44,195 nucleotides of DNA from Treponema sp. (lineage in GTDB: Bacteria > Spirochaetota > Spirochaetia > Treponematales > Breznakiellaceae). This document shows positions 1 through 7,661 of the stretch, in pieces. Position 1 is the stretch's first letter, and the number at the start of each line of letters is the position of its first letter. The translations under genes were made by a program, and so were the position numbers. The notes beneath the pieces are model-generated. The model had not been told where the DNA came from, ran no database searches, and worked only from the letters and a program-made list of their open reading frames with translations. The stretch covers positions 1-44,195 of the forward strand of contig JAITUR010000050.1 in assembly GCA_031286205.1 (NCBI GenBank). The letters run 5' to 3'.

Positions 1-33
1 ACAAAGCAGGGGAAAAAAAGGAGCTTTTTAATT

Positions 34-609
34 ATGAAAAAGCTATTGTTTGTTTTAGTTATCGCAAGCTTAGTGCTCGGTAACGCGTTCGCGTTTGACT
101 TCATGAAGGCTTCCCCGGCCTTGGGAGATCAAAAAATTAATATCAACTTGGGTGTTGGTTATGGTCTATTAAAGTATGATATCGCAATACCGCCCGTGTC
201 AATTGATATTGCCTACAGATTGGACGACATGATTGGTATTCCTCTGTCGATAGGTGCATATGCCGGTTTTACTACAACTGACAACGGGGGAAATGAATCA
301 TCTGTTTGGGGTAATTGGAGTGAAACAATGATTGCTTTTGGCTTAAAAGCAAAATGGCATTTCCACTTATTTGATTTCATGGATACTTACATTGGTGTTA
401 CATTAGGTTATATGCTTTGGGAAACAGTAAATGTATGGACTTCTTCTTGGTCTGGTATTAAATATACATACACATATACCTATGATCAGTTCTTTTATGC
501 CGCTAATTTAGGTCTCAGGTTCTTCTTTACCGATAATATCGGATTGTATCTTGAATTAGGTTATTCCGCTATAACAGTAGCAAGCTTGGGTTTAGCACTT
601 AAGTTCTAA
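34..609 (+). CDS. Small exported beta-barrel-like protein
   Basis: The 191-residue product begins with a clear signal peptide (MKKLLFVLVIASLVLGNAFA, cleavage likely after residue 20). The mature part is rich in alternating aromatic, glycine and polar residues typical of short membrane beta-strands, and it ends in a phenylalanine (LGLALKF), as many outer-membrane barrels do. An AAGGAG ribosome site lies at 18-23, ten bases before the ATG. A strong terminator follows at 633-666, so the gene is probably transcribed alone or as the last gene of an operon that begins outside the window. I do not recognise a named family. An outer-membrane or periplasmic role is inferred from the signal peptide and strand pattern only. 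Confidence 0.75.
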   Translation: MKKLLFVLVIASLVLGNAFAFDFMKASPALGDQKININLGVGYGLLKYDIAIPPVSIDIAYRLDDMIGIPLSIGAYAGFTTTDNGGNESSVWGNWSETMIAFGLKAKWHFHLFDFMDTYIGVTLGYMLWETVNVWTSSWSGIKYTYTYTYDQFFYAANLGLRFFFTDNIGLYLELGYSAITVASLGLALKF

Positions 610-632
610 TTTACAGATTAATGTAACAATCA

Positions 633-666
633 CCCGGCATCTAAATTCTTAGGTGCCGGGTTTTTT
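633..666 (+). terminator. Rho-independent terminator after the first gene
   Basis: An 11-bp stem (arms 633-643 and 650-660, one G-T wobble) with a 6-base loop is followed at once by six T residues. The hairpin is almost identical to the reverse complement of the hairpin at 33825-33852 (26 of 28 bases). Confidence 0.85.
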
Positions 667-683
667 ATTGATATTTTAGCAGG

Positions 684-712
684 TTGACAGTTTGTTATAT
701 TCTTCATAAACT
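684..712 (+). promoter_or_regulatory. Promoter of glgP, probably leaderless
   Basis: TTGACA at 684-689 and TAAACT at 707-712 are separated by 17 bases. Six bases separate the -10 from the ATG at 719, so transcription should begin at or next to the start codon. No Shine-Dalgarno sequence is present. Confidence 0.6.
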
Positions 713-718
713 CATAAT

Positions 719-3259
719 ATGAATATATCCACATATACAGTTAAACCAAAACTTCCCCCGGTCTTGGAGCCGCTGGAAGAGATTGCCAACAATCTTTGGT
801 TATCATGGAATTATGACGCGGTTCAGTTGTTTATTAGACTGGACTATGATTCTTGGCTTCTTTCCAAACAGAGCCCCGTAAGGACTCTTGGTATGGTAAG
901 CCAGGAAAGGCTTGCAAAAACTGCCGTAGACGACTCTTATCTTGCGGCTCTTAAGGAAGTAAACGACCGGTTTCAGGACTATAAAAAAGGCGAAACATGG
1001 TATCGCGGCGACCACAAAGAAGTCGTAGCCTATTTCTCCATGGAATACGGCATGGACGCATCCTTGCCTATCTATTCCGGCGGCTTGGGTATCCTTTCCG
1101 GGGATCACATGAAAACTTCTTCGGATTTGGGACTGCCTCTTGTGGGTATTGGACTATTGTACCGGCAGGGTTATTTTAAACAAATGTTAAATGCCGACGG
1201 TTTTCAGCAGGAAGGATACCCCGAAAACGACTGGTATAATATGCCCGTAGAATTAAAAAACGGCAAAGACGGCCAACCCCTTAAAATATCTGTTGATCTT
1301 GCAGGCAGCCAGGCTGTTGCCCAAATTTGGGAAGTAAAAGTCGGCCGCTCCTCTCTGTATCTGCTTGATACCAATATCGAAGAAAATACTCAGGATATTC
1401 GCAATGTTACAGCCGCTCTTTATGGCGGCGACAAGGAAACCCGTATGCAACAGGAAATTCTGCTTGGCATTGGCGGTATCCGCGCCTTGCGTGCGTTAGG
1501 TATCAATCCTGCAGCTACCCACATGAACGAAGGGCACTCCGCATTCCTTGGTCTTGAACGAGTCCGCGAAGTTATGGAAGAAAAAGGTTTTACCTTTAAC
1601 GAAGCCCTGGAAGCAGTTTGGCCTACAAATATTTTTACAACCCATACGCCCGTTCCCGCAGGACACGAGCGTTTCGAAATTACCATGATGGACAAATATT
1701 TCCGTTCGTGGCCCCAAGTTCTTGGCATTTCCTGGAAAGACTTCCTTGCCCTTGGCAGGATTCATGCCGGCGATGAGCGCGAAACATTCTGTATGACAGT
1801 GCTTGCCCTAAAAATGGCTGCGTATGCCAATGGTGTTGCCAGACTGCATGGTGTTGTTTCCCGCGATATGTGGAAAGATCTTTGGCCGGGACTTCCTCTT
1901 AGCGAAGTGCCGATCGCCCATGTTACAAACGGCGTTCACCCGCGTACATGGATTTCTTCCGGTATGCTGGATTTATTGGATCGATACTTTGGTCCGCACT
2001 TCGAAGATAAACCGACAGATTTAGAAGTTTGGGAGCGCATGGACAGAATCTCTGACGAAGAATTGTGGCGTACCCACGAGCGCCGCCGTGAACGGCTGGT
2101 TGCCTTTGTCCGTGAACGAATGTACGAGCAGTACAAGCGGACAGGTGTTGCGGGAAACCGTATGCGCCAGGCAGAAGATGCATTATCTCCCTATGCGCTT
2201 ACTCTTTGTTTTGCACGCAGGTTTGCAACTTACAAGCGCGGCAATTTACTTCTGCGCGATCCTGAACGCCTGCTTCGACTGGTAAGGGATAACGACCGCC
2301 CTGTTCAGTTGATATTTGCCGGAAAGGCGCACCCGCACGACATTCCCGGTAAAGAGCTGATCCGCGAAATTATTCACTTTGCGGATAAATACGATGTTTC
2401 CAGCCGTATTGTATTCGTAGAAAATTACGATATGAATGTAGGCAAATATTTAACCTCCGGCGGCGATGTGTGGCTTAACACTCCGCGCCGTCCTATGGAA
2501 GCATCCGGCACTTCCGGCATGAAAGCCGCAATGAACGGCGTGCTTAACTGTTCAATTTTGGACGGCTGGTGGGACGAAGCCTATAACCCGGAAGTTGGCT
2601 GGGCAATAGGGCATGGCGAAGAATATCTTGATGAAAAACTGCAGGACGATGTAGAAAGCAAAGCACTCTACGATTTACTGGAAAGGGAAATTGTTCCGCT
2701 GTTTTATCAGAGAGGCCGCGACGGTCTCCCCCGTGAATGGATAAAGCGCATGAAAGAGTGCATGAAGCAGATTGGTCAATCAATGTCGTTCCATCGTACA
2801 TTGATGGATTACTCCAATATGTTCTACTTCCCTGCACTGGAAAATTACCGCAGAATTGTAAAAGATAACTATGCTGTATCAAAATCGCTTGCAAGCTATT
2901 TTGCTAAATTGCAGCAATCATGGGGCAGTTTAAAGATTGCCAAGATTGAATCTAATGCAAAGCCGGTAATGCAGCGCGGAGATACGCTTACAGTTACGGC
3001 GTTTATCGATCTTGGAACAGTAAAACCCGAAGAAGTGCTTGTAGAGTTGTACTACGGCAATATCACCAGTTCCTTGCACGAAATAACCGATGCCAATAAA
3101 ACAGAAATGAAGTGGATAAAAAGCGAAGGCAGCCTGAATCTGTATCAGATATGTGTTGAATGTAACGATACAGGTATGCAGGGACACACAGTGCGTATAT
3201 TGCCCAAACACGAAGCATTGGTGCATCCGTACAGGTCCGGATTTATTAAGTGGGCGTAA
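719..3259 (+). CDS. glgP: Alpha-glucan (glycogen/maltodextrin) phosphorylase, GT35
   Basis: This cytoplasmic, PLP-dependent enzyme releases glucose-1-phosphate from glycogen or maltodextrin. At 846 residues it has the size and layout of the bacterial alpha-glucan phosphorylase subfamily with an N-terminal DUF3417 region (about residues 10-110). Conserved blocks are easy to see: MEYGMDASLPIYSGGLG, NEGHSAFL, THTPVPAGHERF, VTNGVHPRTW, CFARRFATYKR, FAGKAHPHD and the PLP site EASGTSGMKAAMNG, whose lysine is about residue 602. The gene has its own promoter and no ribosome site; the start is fixed by the -10 spacing and the lack of a better ATG. It stands alone between a terminator and the preQ1 riboswitch. 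Product confidence is high; choice between glycogen and maltodextrin as main substrate is open. Confidence 0.96.
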   Translation: MNISTYTVKPKLPPVLEPLEEIANNLWLSWNYDAVQLFIRLDYDSWLLSKQSPVRTLGMVSQERLAKTAVDDSYLAALKEVNDRFQDYKKGETWYRGDHKEVVAYFSMEYGMDASLPIYSGGLGILSGDHMKTSSDLGLPLVGIGLLYRQGYFKQMLNADGFQQEGYPENDWYNMPVELKNGKDGQPLKISVDLAGSQAVAQIWEVKVGRSSLYLLDTNIEENTQDIRNVTAALYGGDKETRMQQEILLGIGGIRALRALGINPAATHMNEGHSAFLGLERVREVMEEKGFTFNEALEAVWPTNIFTTHTPVPAGHERFEITMMDKYFRSWPQVLGISWKDFLALGRIHAGDERETFCMTVLALKMAAYANGVARLHGVVSRDMWKDLWPGLPLSEVPIAHVTNGVHPRTWISSGMLDLLDRYFGPHFEDKPTDLEVWERMDRISDEELWRTHERRRERLVAFVRERMYEQYKRTGVAGNRMRQAEDALSPYALTLCFARRFATYKRGNLLLRDPERLLRLVRDNDRPVQLIFAGKAHPHDIPGKELIREIIHFADKYDVSSRIVFVENYDMNVGKYLTSGGDVWLNTPRRPMEASGTSGMKAAMNGVLNCSILDGWWDEAYNPEVGWAIGHGEEYLDEKLQDDVESKALYDLLEREIVPLFYQRGRDGLPREWIKRMKECMKQIGQSMSFHRTLMDYSNMFYFPALENYRRIVKDNYAVSKSLASYFAKLQQSWGSLKIAKIESNAKPVMQRGDTLTVTAFIDLGTVKPEEVLVELYYGNITSSLHEITDANKTEMKWIKSEGSLNLYQICVECNDTGMQGHTVRILPKHEALVHPYRSGFIKWA

Positions 3260-3270
3260 AACTGTAATCA

Positions 3271-3311
3271 TGGCAGTATCCTAGAACACCTGCCTTATCA
3301 AAACAAGGAGT
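3271..3311 (+). promoter_or_regulatory. preQ1-I riboswitch controlling yhhQ translation
   Basis: P1 is GGCAG (3272-3276) paired with CTGCC (3290-3294). The loop contains CCTAG and ACACC, as in the preQ1-I consensus. It is followed by an A-rich tail that closely resembles the tail of the Thermoanaerobacter tengcongensis class I aptamer and ends in the ribosome site AAGGAG (3305-3310). Loop bases TCCT (3279-3282) can pair with AGGA (3306-3309), forming the P2 pseudoknot that hides the ribosome site when preQ1 binds. The ATG at 3316 follows. The downstream gene is a known target family of this riboswitch. A translational OFF switch is inferred. Confidence 0.82.
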
Positions 3312-3315
3312 TAAT

Positions 3316-4014
3316 ATGTCTCTTGCAAAACAATCGCCTCAGTCATTTAAGTATCTTCATGTACTGTCGGCTTTTTTCGTCTCGATACTGGTAATATCCA
3401 ATATTGCATCGTCGGCGAAAATTGTAGATCTTGGTTTTTCGCTCTTTGCCATTCCGCTTATGTTTGACGGCGGCACTTTGCTGTTCCCCTTTGTTTACAT
3501 ACTGGGCGATGTAATAACGGAAGTATACGGTTTTAGAGCTGCCAAGCGAGTTATCTGGACAGGGTTCGCGGTAATGGTTCTTGCCGCCCTTGTGTTTTTT
3601 GTACTGGGCATACTGCCGCCGGAAAGCACATGGAGTGCCGAAGTCGGCTCCGGGGCGTACAATGCCGTGCTTGGCGGAATGAGCTATGGCGGCATCGTGC
3701 TTGCTTCCCTTGCCGCGTATTTGGCAGGGGAGCTGTCCAATGCCATTGTGCTTTCTAAAATCAAGGTAAAAATGAAAGGCAAGATGCTTTGGGTTCGCAC
3801 GATTGGTTCCACCCTGGTGGGTGAAGCCCTGGATACCTTTATCTTTGTATTGATAGCAACCATCGCTGGAGTTTTCCCCTGGGAGATTTTCTGGAGCCTT
3901 ATAATTACGAACTATATATTAAAGTGCGGTATCGAAATATTGGCAACCCCCGGCACTTACTGGTTAACGAATTTCCAAAAAAAGAAAGAGGGTATTGATG
4001 TTTACGACAATTAA
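3316..4014 (+). CDS. yhhQ: Queuosine precursor transporter, YhhQ/COG1738 family
   Basis: The 232-residue integral membrane protein has about six hydrophobic segments and belongs to the Vut_1/YhhQ family, which takes up preQ0 or preQ1 for queuosine tRNA modification. Recognisable family blocks are the N-terminal LVISNIASSAKIVDLG, the FPFVYILGDVITEVYGFRAAK motif region and the C-terminal LIITNYILKCGIEILATP. It is preceded by AAGGAG five bases before the ATG, embedded in a preQ1-I riboswitch. The riboswitch and family identification support each other: high intracellular preQ1 would switch off uptake. No other queuosine genes lie in the window, so the organism may salvage rather than make the precursor here. 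Confidence 0.93.
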   Translation: MSLAKQSPQSFKYLHVLSAFFVSILVISNIASSAKIVDLGFSLFAIPLMFDGGTLLFPFVYILGDVITEVYGFRAAKRVIWTGFAVMVLAALVFFVLGILPPESTWSAEVGSGAYNAVLGGMSYGGIVLASLAAYLAGELSNAIVLSKIKVKMKGKMLWVRTIGSTLVGEALDTFIFVLIATIAGVFPWEIFWSLIITNYILKCGIEILATPGTYWLTNFQKKKEGIDVYDN

Positions 4015-4052
4015 TTGTAAAATAAACATATAAAGATTTTAAGGAGATGGAA

Positions 4053-4592
4053 ATGAAAAGATTTTTGCTGGTTTTGGTTATTTTAGTGGTTGTCGCGGGT
4101 ACTGTATTTGCACAAGCTTCCCATCCTAAAGGGCTGGGTATTGGTGTGCTTTGGCGCAGCAATATGGTTTGGGGTGGTAGCGGATTTAATGGAAATGCAG
4201 CTTTGTCGCTTAAATTACCCAGTATGCCTATTTTTTGGGCAATAAATTTTGATGGCGGTAATAATTATTTGTACATTGGTGTTTCGGGAGATAACTATCT
4301 TATGGGAGGGCATCTTACTTCCAACATTTTATTTTGGTATTTAGGTCTTGGCGGCTATGTTGGTTTATCAACATGGAATAACCAAAAAAATAATAGCGGT
4401 GATGCTTCTATTAGTTTGGGAGCGCGTCTTCCTGTTGGTTTAAGCTTGCAATTGCTGGAAAGAATACTGGAAGTATTTGTAGAAATTGCACCATCTTTGG
4501 GAGTATCTTTCTGGACGAGTGGTCAGGGAGGAGTTCATTTTCCTGACGGTAGTTTAGGTATTGCCATAGGTCTTAGGGTCTGGATAAAATAA
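4053..4592 (+). CDS. Small exported beta-rich protein (DUF3996-like)
   Basis: This 179-residue protein has a signal peptide (MKRFLLVLVILVVVAGTVFA, then QASH). The mature region is glycine- and aromatic-rich with strand-like blocks such as GIGVLWRSN, ALSLKLPSMPIFWAINFD and SLGARLPVGLSLQ, resembling the small spirochaete DUF3996 outer-surface/outer-membrane family. The start is set by AAGGAG at 4041-4046: the ATG at 4047 abuts that site, whereas the ATG at 4053 is six bases downstream and gives a normal signal peptide. It is convergent with parB, eight bases apart. Family assignment is from memory of the pattern and is moderate; secretion is clear. Confidence 0.75.
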   Translation: MKRFLLVLVILVVVAGTVFAQASHPKGLGIGVLWRSNMVWGGSGFNGNAALSLKLPSMPIFWAINFDGGNNYLYIGVSGDNYLMGGHLTSNILFWYLGLGGYVGLSTWNNQKNNSGDASISLGARLPVGLSLQLLERILEVFVEIAPSLGVSFWTSGQGGVHFPDGSLGIAIGLRVWIK

Positions 4593-4600
4593 AAGCCAGG

Positions 4601-5548
4601 TTACTCGCCGCCCAGTATTTCGTAAAGCCGTTCCAGGTCTTCCATAGAATAATAGTCGATCTGGATACGGCCTTTGTTTAAATCCCCTTCTATTACTACT
4701 TTTGTTCCCAGCTTGCTTATAAACTTCTCTGCCATTGCATCGATTTCCGGCGGGCGTTTACTGTCTTTTCCGCCGCTCTTACCTTTGGAAGAACTCTTTC
4801 CGCCTGCTCCCGCATTTAGCGCCGCCGCGTTTTTTTCCGCTTCTCTTACCGATAAACCGCTGCCAAGTATTTCCCTGTAAAGTTTTTCCCTTGCCTTTGC
4901 GTCAGTCACGGAAAGAAGCGCTCTTGCGTGCCCGGAGCTTACACTGCCGTCTTCTATGCTTCTTTGCATTTCCACAGAAAGTTTTAACAGGCGCAGAGCA
5001 TTCGCAACTGTAGAGCGGTTCTTGCCGACACGGGAAGCAAGCTCGTCCTGCGAAAACCCGGAAAAGTCCATCAGGTTTTTATAAGCCGCCGCTTCATCTA
5101 TGGGGTTTAAATCTGTGCGTTGTATATTTTCTATTAAGGATACTTCCAGCTTTTTTTGGTCGGTGTAGTCGCGTACAATTACGGGAACCGTGTCCAGCCC
5201 TGCCAATTTTGCGGCGCGTGTTCTGCGCTCGCCTGCAATTATTATGTAAGAGCCGTCTCCGGCATTAGCCGCTATTACCGGCTGAATAATGCCGTAGGTT
5301 TTTATAGAGGCGGCAAGCTCGTTTAACTCGGTTTCGTCGAATCTTTTACGGGGCTGACCGGGGTTAGGAACAAGTTTGCCCACCGGCATTTGTACTATGT
5401 CATGAGCCTTGCTTATGTTTGATTTTTGAGTCTTACTGGTTTCGTCAAGAGACTGCATAAAAATCTGTTCCGGCGTGGAAAGTTGATCCTCATCGTTATT
5501 ATCCAGAAGCGCGCTTAATCCGCGGCCAAGACCAATTCTACGAGCCAT
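4601..5548 (-). CDS. parB: Chromosome partitioning protein ParB (Spo0J)
   Basis: ParB binds centromere-like parS sites, loads as a CTP-dependent clamp and works with ParA in chromosome segregation. The 315-residue product shows the standard layout: the N-terminal MARRIGLGRGLSALL segment, ParB box I with QPRKRFDE (about 65-72), the CTP-binding GERRTRAA motif (106-113), box III with IENIQRTDLNPIDEA, and a helix-turn-helix (FSQDELASRVGKNRSTVANAL). A low-complexity Gly/Ser/Lys linker then leads to a C-terminal dimerisation domain. The start overlaps the parA stop by 11 bases, which implies translational coupling. I did not see a parS consensus nearby, but I could not search exhaustively. Confidence 0.96.
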   Translation of the reverse strand: MARRIGLGRGLSALLDNNDEDQLSTPEQIFMQSLDETSKTQKSNISKAHDIVQMPVGKLVPNPGQPRKRFDETELNELAASIKTYGIIQPVIAANAGDGSYIIIAGERRTRAAKLAGLDTVPVIVRDYTDQKKLEVSLIENIQRTDLNPIDEAAAYKNLMDFSGFSQDELASRVGKNRSTVANALRLLKLSVEMQRSIEDGSVSSGHARALLSVTDAKAREKLYREILGSGLSVREAEKNAAALNAGAGGKSSSKGKSGGKDSKRPPEIDAMAEKFISKLGTKVVIEGDLNKGRIQIDYYSMEDLERLYEILGGE

Positions 5549-6314
5549 GAGCCGCCCCCTTTTCCTTGCGGATTATTTCTTTGGCAAGAGCCTGATACGC
5601 TCTTGCGCCCGGGCATTGTGGGTCGTAAAGAGAAATAGGCATTTCGCAGGAAGGCGCTTCGGAAAGACGGACATTACGCGGAATAATCGTATTTAGCACT
5701 TTATCTTTGTAGGTTGCGCTTACATCTTTAATGACATCGTTTGCAAGCTTTGTTCTGGGGTCGTACATTGTAAAGAAGATACCCCCAATTCTAAGCGATG
5801 GGTTTAGCTCTTTTTGCACAAGCTTGGTTGTATGTAAAAGCTGCCTTAATCCTTCCAGCGCAAAGAATTCGCACTGCATGGGAATAAGCATAATGTCGGC
5901 AGCCGCAAGACCATTCATGGTTAGCTGTCCCAAGCTGGGAGGACAATCTATCAATATAAAATCGTATTTGTTTTTGATAGGGGCAAGGGCTTTTTTTAAA
6001 AAGAAGTTGCGTTCTTTTTCTTCGATTAATTCGACAGCGGCGCCGGACAATTCGTGGTCGGCAGGGATTACATCCAGATTTTTTACCTCGGATTTTCTGG
6101 TTGCCTTTTCTGCGGTAGTGCTGCCGGCAAGCAGTTCGTAAATTCCGGGCTTGGCAGGCTTTGCGCCTACACCGCTGGAGAGATTTCCTTGAGGGTCAAA
6201 GTCCACCAAAAGTACGGATTTCCCGGCTTCCGCCATGAATGCCCCAATATTGATTGTAGAAGTGGTTTTGCCTACCCCGCCTTTTTGGTTAACAAATACA
6301 CATATAAGTCCCAT
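5538..6314 (-). CDS. parA: Chromosome partitioning ATPase ParA (Soj)
   Basis: ParA is a deviant-Walker ATPase that binds DNA non-specifically and is stimulated by ParB to move origins apart. The sequence begins MGLICVFVNQKGGVGKTT, where KGGVGKT is the deviant Walker A motif, followed by VLLVDFDPQGNLS (Walker A') and FILIDCPPSLG (Walker B). About 258 residues is the normal length for chromosomal Soj-type ParA. Two in-frame ATGs lie six bases apart (6320 and 6314). The promoter (TTGAAA 6344-6349, 17 bases, TAAACT 6321-6326) puts the transcription start at the second, so I chose 6314 and a leaderless transcript. It is the first gene of parA-parB and diverges from the CBS/ATPase gene. Confidence 0.95.
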   Translation of the reverse strand: MGLICVFVNQKGGVGKTTSTINIGAFMAEAGKSVLLVDFDPQGNLSSGVGAKPAKPGIYELLAGSTTAEKATRKSEVKNLDVIPADHELSGAAVELIEEKERNFFLKKALAPIKNKYDFILIDCPPSLGQLTMNGLAAADIMLIPMQCEFFALEGLRQLLHTTKLVQKELNPSLRIGGIFFTMYDPRTKLANDVIKDVSATYKDKVLNTIIPRNVRLSEAPSCEMPISLYDPQCPGARAYQALAKEIIRKEKGAAHGS

Positions 6315-6320
6315 AGCCAT

Positions 6321-6349
6321 AGTTTAGCATTGATATAAGAGCGTTTCAA
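6321..6349 (-). promoter_or_regulatory. parA promoter, overlapping the opposite promoter
   Basis: On the minus strand TTGAAA (6349-6344) and TAAACT (6326-6321) are 17 bases apart. The base seven positions after the -10 is the A of the ATG at 6314. It overlaps the plus-strand promoter at 6330-6358. Confidence 0.6.
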
Positions 6350-6358
6350 TAGTATCAT
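6330..6358 (+). promoter_or_regulatory. Promoter of the CBS/ATPase gene, probably leaderless
   Basis: TTGATA (6330-6335) and TATCAT (6353-6358) are separated by 17 bases. Eight bases then precede the ATG at 6367. There is no ribosome site. It interlocks with the parA promoter on the other strand. Confidence 0.55.
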
Positions 6359-6366
6359 AATAGAAT

Positions 6367-7314
6367 ATGAATGAGGCAAAAAAAAAGGAAGACATCCCCA
6401 TAAGTACTGTGGATTCGCCCGCGGTTGTTTTGGAGCTGATCCATCAACTTAAGGTAAAAGATGTAATGACAACCGCAGTTCTTACCAGCGACAAAAAACA
6501 AACCCTGCGGCATATTCAGGCTCTCTTGCGGGAAAACAAGGTAGCCGGCGTTCCCATTGTAGAAGACGATAAATTGATAGGGCTGGTCTCTACAGAGGAC
6601 ATTATCCATGCCCTGGAAAAAGGCTATATCGATGCTACTGCCGAAGAACGAATGACCAAGAATGTTATCCATCTGCAAGATGATATGCCCCTTTCTTTTG
6701 CAATTTCGTATCTTAATAAGTATCGATACGGAAGGTTTCCCGTATTAAATAAAAACAACGAATTGGTTGGGATTCTTACTTCCAGCGATGTTATTCGTAC
6801 TTTGTTAATAGAAATGAACCGCGAGGTGTTACGATTGGAAAAGCTGCAAAAAACTACAAACCCGGAAGTTGCATCGAAATATTTAGAGATGGAATTTACT
6901 ACCGCGCACTACGATATGGAAGCTGCCGGAAGGGCATCGACAGAAATAAAAAAGGCGCTTAAACAGCGTAACTTTGATCCTAAATTGATTCGGCGAATTG
7001 CCATTGCTTCTTACGAGTTGGAGATTAATCAGGTAGTGCACTCCGATGGCGGGGTAATTCGTTATTCCATTTTGCCGGACAAGGTTGTAATTACCGCGGA
7101 AGATACCGGTCCCGGTATTGAAGATGTCAGCCAGGCGCTTAAGGAAGGGTATTCCACCGCAAACGAATATGTCCGCTCGCTTGGTTTTGGCGCGGGCATG
7201 GGTCTTGCAAATACAAAACGAGTCTCCGATGAATTTACGATAGAGTCTGTTGTCGGCAAGGGCACTCTGGTGCGCTCGGTTGTTTTTGTCCATTCGTCCA
7301 AAGACGATAATTAG
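6367..7314 (+). CDS. CBS-domain pair fused to a GHKL (RsbW-like) ATPase
   Basis: Two CBS domains (about residues 33-90 and 95-150; VKDVMTTAV, GVPIVEDDKLIGLVST, RFPVLNKNNELVGILTSSD) form an adenine-nucleotide-sensing module. They are followed by a GHKL ATPase domain (about 175-315) with N-box ASYELEINQVVHS, G1-type ITAEDTGPGIED and a G2-type GFGAGMGLANTKR. There is no histidine-phosphorylation domain, so it resembles an anti-sigma or serine kinase rather than a sensor histidine kinase. It is followed eight bases later by a DRTGG protein and then, convergently, a PHP phosphoesterase. That trio is familiar from clusters near [FeFe]-hydrogenase genes in anaerobes, but no hydrogenase gene is visible here. 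Substrate and ligand are unknown. Confidence 0.85.
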   Translation: MNEAKKKEDIPISTVDSPAVVLELIHQLKVKDVMTTAVLTSDKKQTLRHIQALLRENKVAGVPIVEDDKLIGLVSTEDIIHALEKGYIDATAEERMTKNVIHLQDDMPLSFAISYLNKYRYGRFPVLNKNNELVGILTSSDVIRTLLIEMNREVLRLEKLQKTTNPEVASKYLEMEFTTAHYDMEAAGRASTEIKKALKQRNFDPKLIRRIAIASYELEINQVVHSDGGVIRYSILPDKVVITAEDTGPGIEDVSQALKEGYSTANEYVRSLGFGAGMGLANTKRVSDEFTIESVVGKGTLVRSVVFVHSSKDDN

Positions 7315-7322
7315 GGGCTAGC

Positions 7323-7661
7323 ATGAAAATATCGGAAATAGCCGCCGCCATTAATGCGGAAATTTGTCAGTGTAACGAAGATGTCGATGTTTCCTGCGCC
7401 TACACTTCCGATCTGCTTTCCGATGTAATTGCCCATGCCAAAGAAGGCGGCGCCCTTATTACAATTCAGGCGCACAAAAACACCGTAGCGGTATCCTCTC
7501 TTGCAAATATTTCCGTAATAATTATCTGCAACTCCCGCCCTCTCCCCGACGATATGCTGGAAGCAGCCAAAGACGAGGACATTGCTATTATCCGCACGAA
7601 GGAGAATCAATTTAATGTGTCGGGTAAATTGTGGGCACTGTTTTCGTCAAACACTAATTAA
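7323..7661 (+). CDS. Stand-alone DRTGG-domain protein
   Basis: The 112-residue protein is a single compact alpha/beta domain of the DRTGG type, a domain also found at the N-terminus of some HPr kinases and next to CBS domains. Visible blocks are MKISEIAAAINAEI, a central CAYTSDLLSDVIAHAKEGGAL segment (first 20 residues quoted in part) and IIICNSRPLPDDM. A GGGG-type ribosome site lies five bases before the ATG, eight bases after the CBS/ATPase stop, so the two are co-transcribed. Its last eight bases overlap the end of the convergent PHP gene. A ligand-binding or adaptor role for the neighbouring ATPase is an inference. Confidence 0.75.
   Translation: MKISEIAAAINAEICQCNEDVDVSCAYTSDLLSDVIAHAKEGGALITIQAHKNTVAVSSLANISVIIICNSRPLPDDMLEAAKDEDIAIIRTKENQFNVSGKLWALFSSNTN

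Noticed and set aside
4047-4052. ATG at 4047 as start of the small exported protein
   Set aside because: It lies directly after AAGGAG with no spacer; the ATG at 4053 has normal spacing.
6315-6320. Upstream ATG at 6320 as parA start
   Set aside because: It would add two residues but begins directly at the end of the -10 hexamer; a transcript from that promoter starts at the second ATG (6314).
4601-6358. Replication origin or parS next to parAB
   Set aside because: I saw no parS consensus, DnaA-box cluster or dnaA/dnaN/gyrB genes; parAB alone does not prove an origin.
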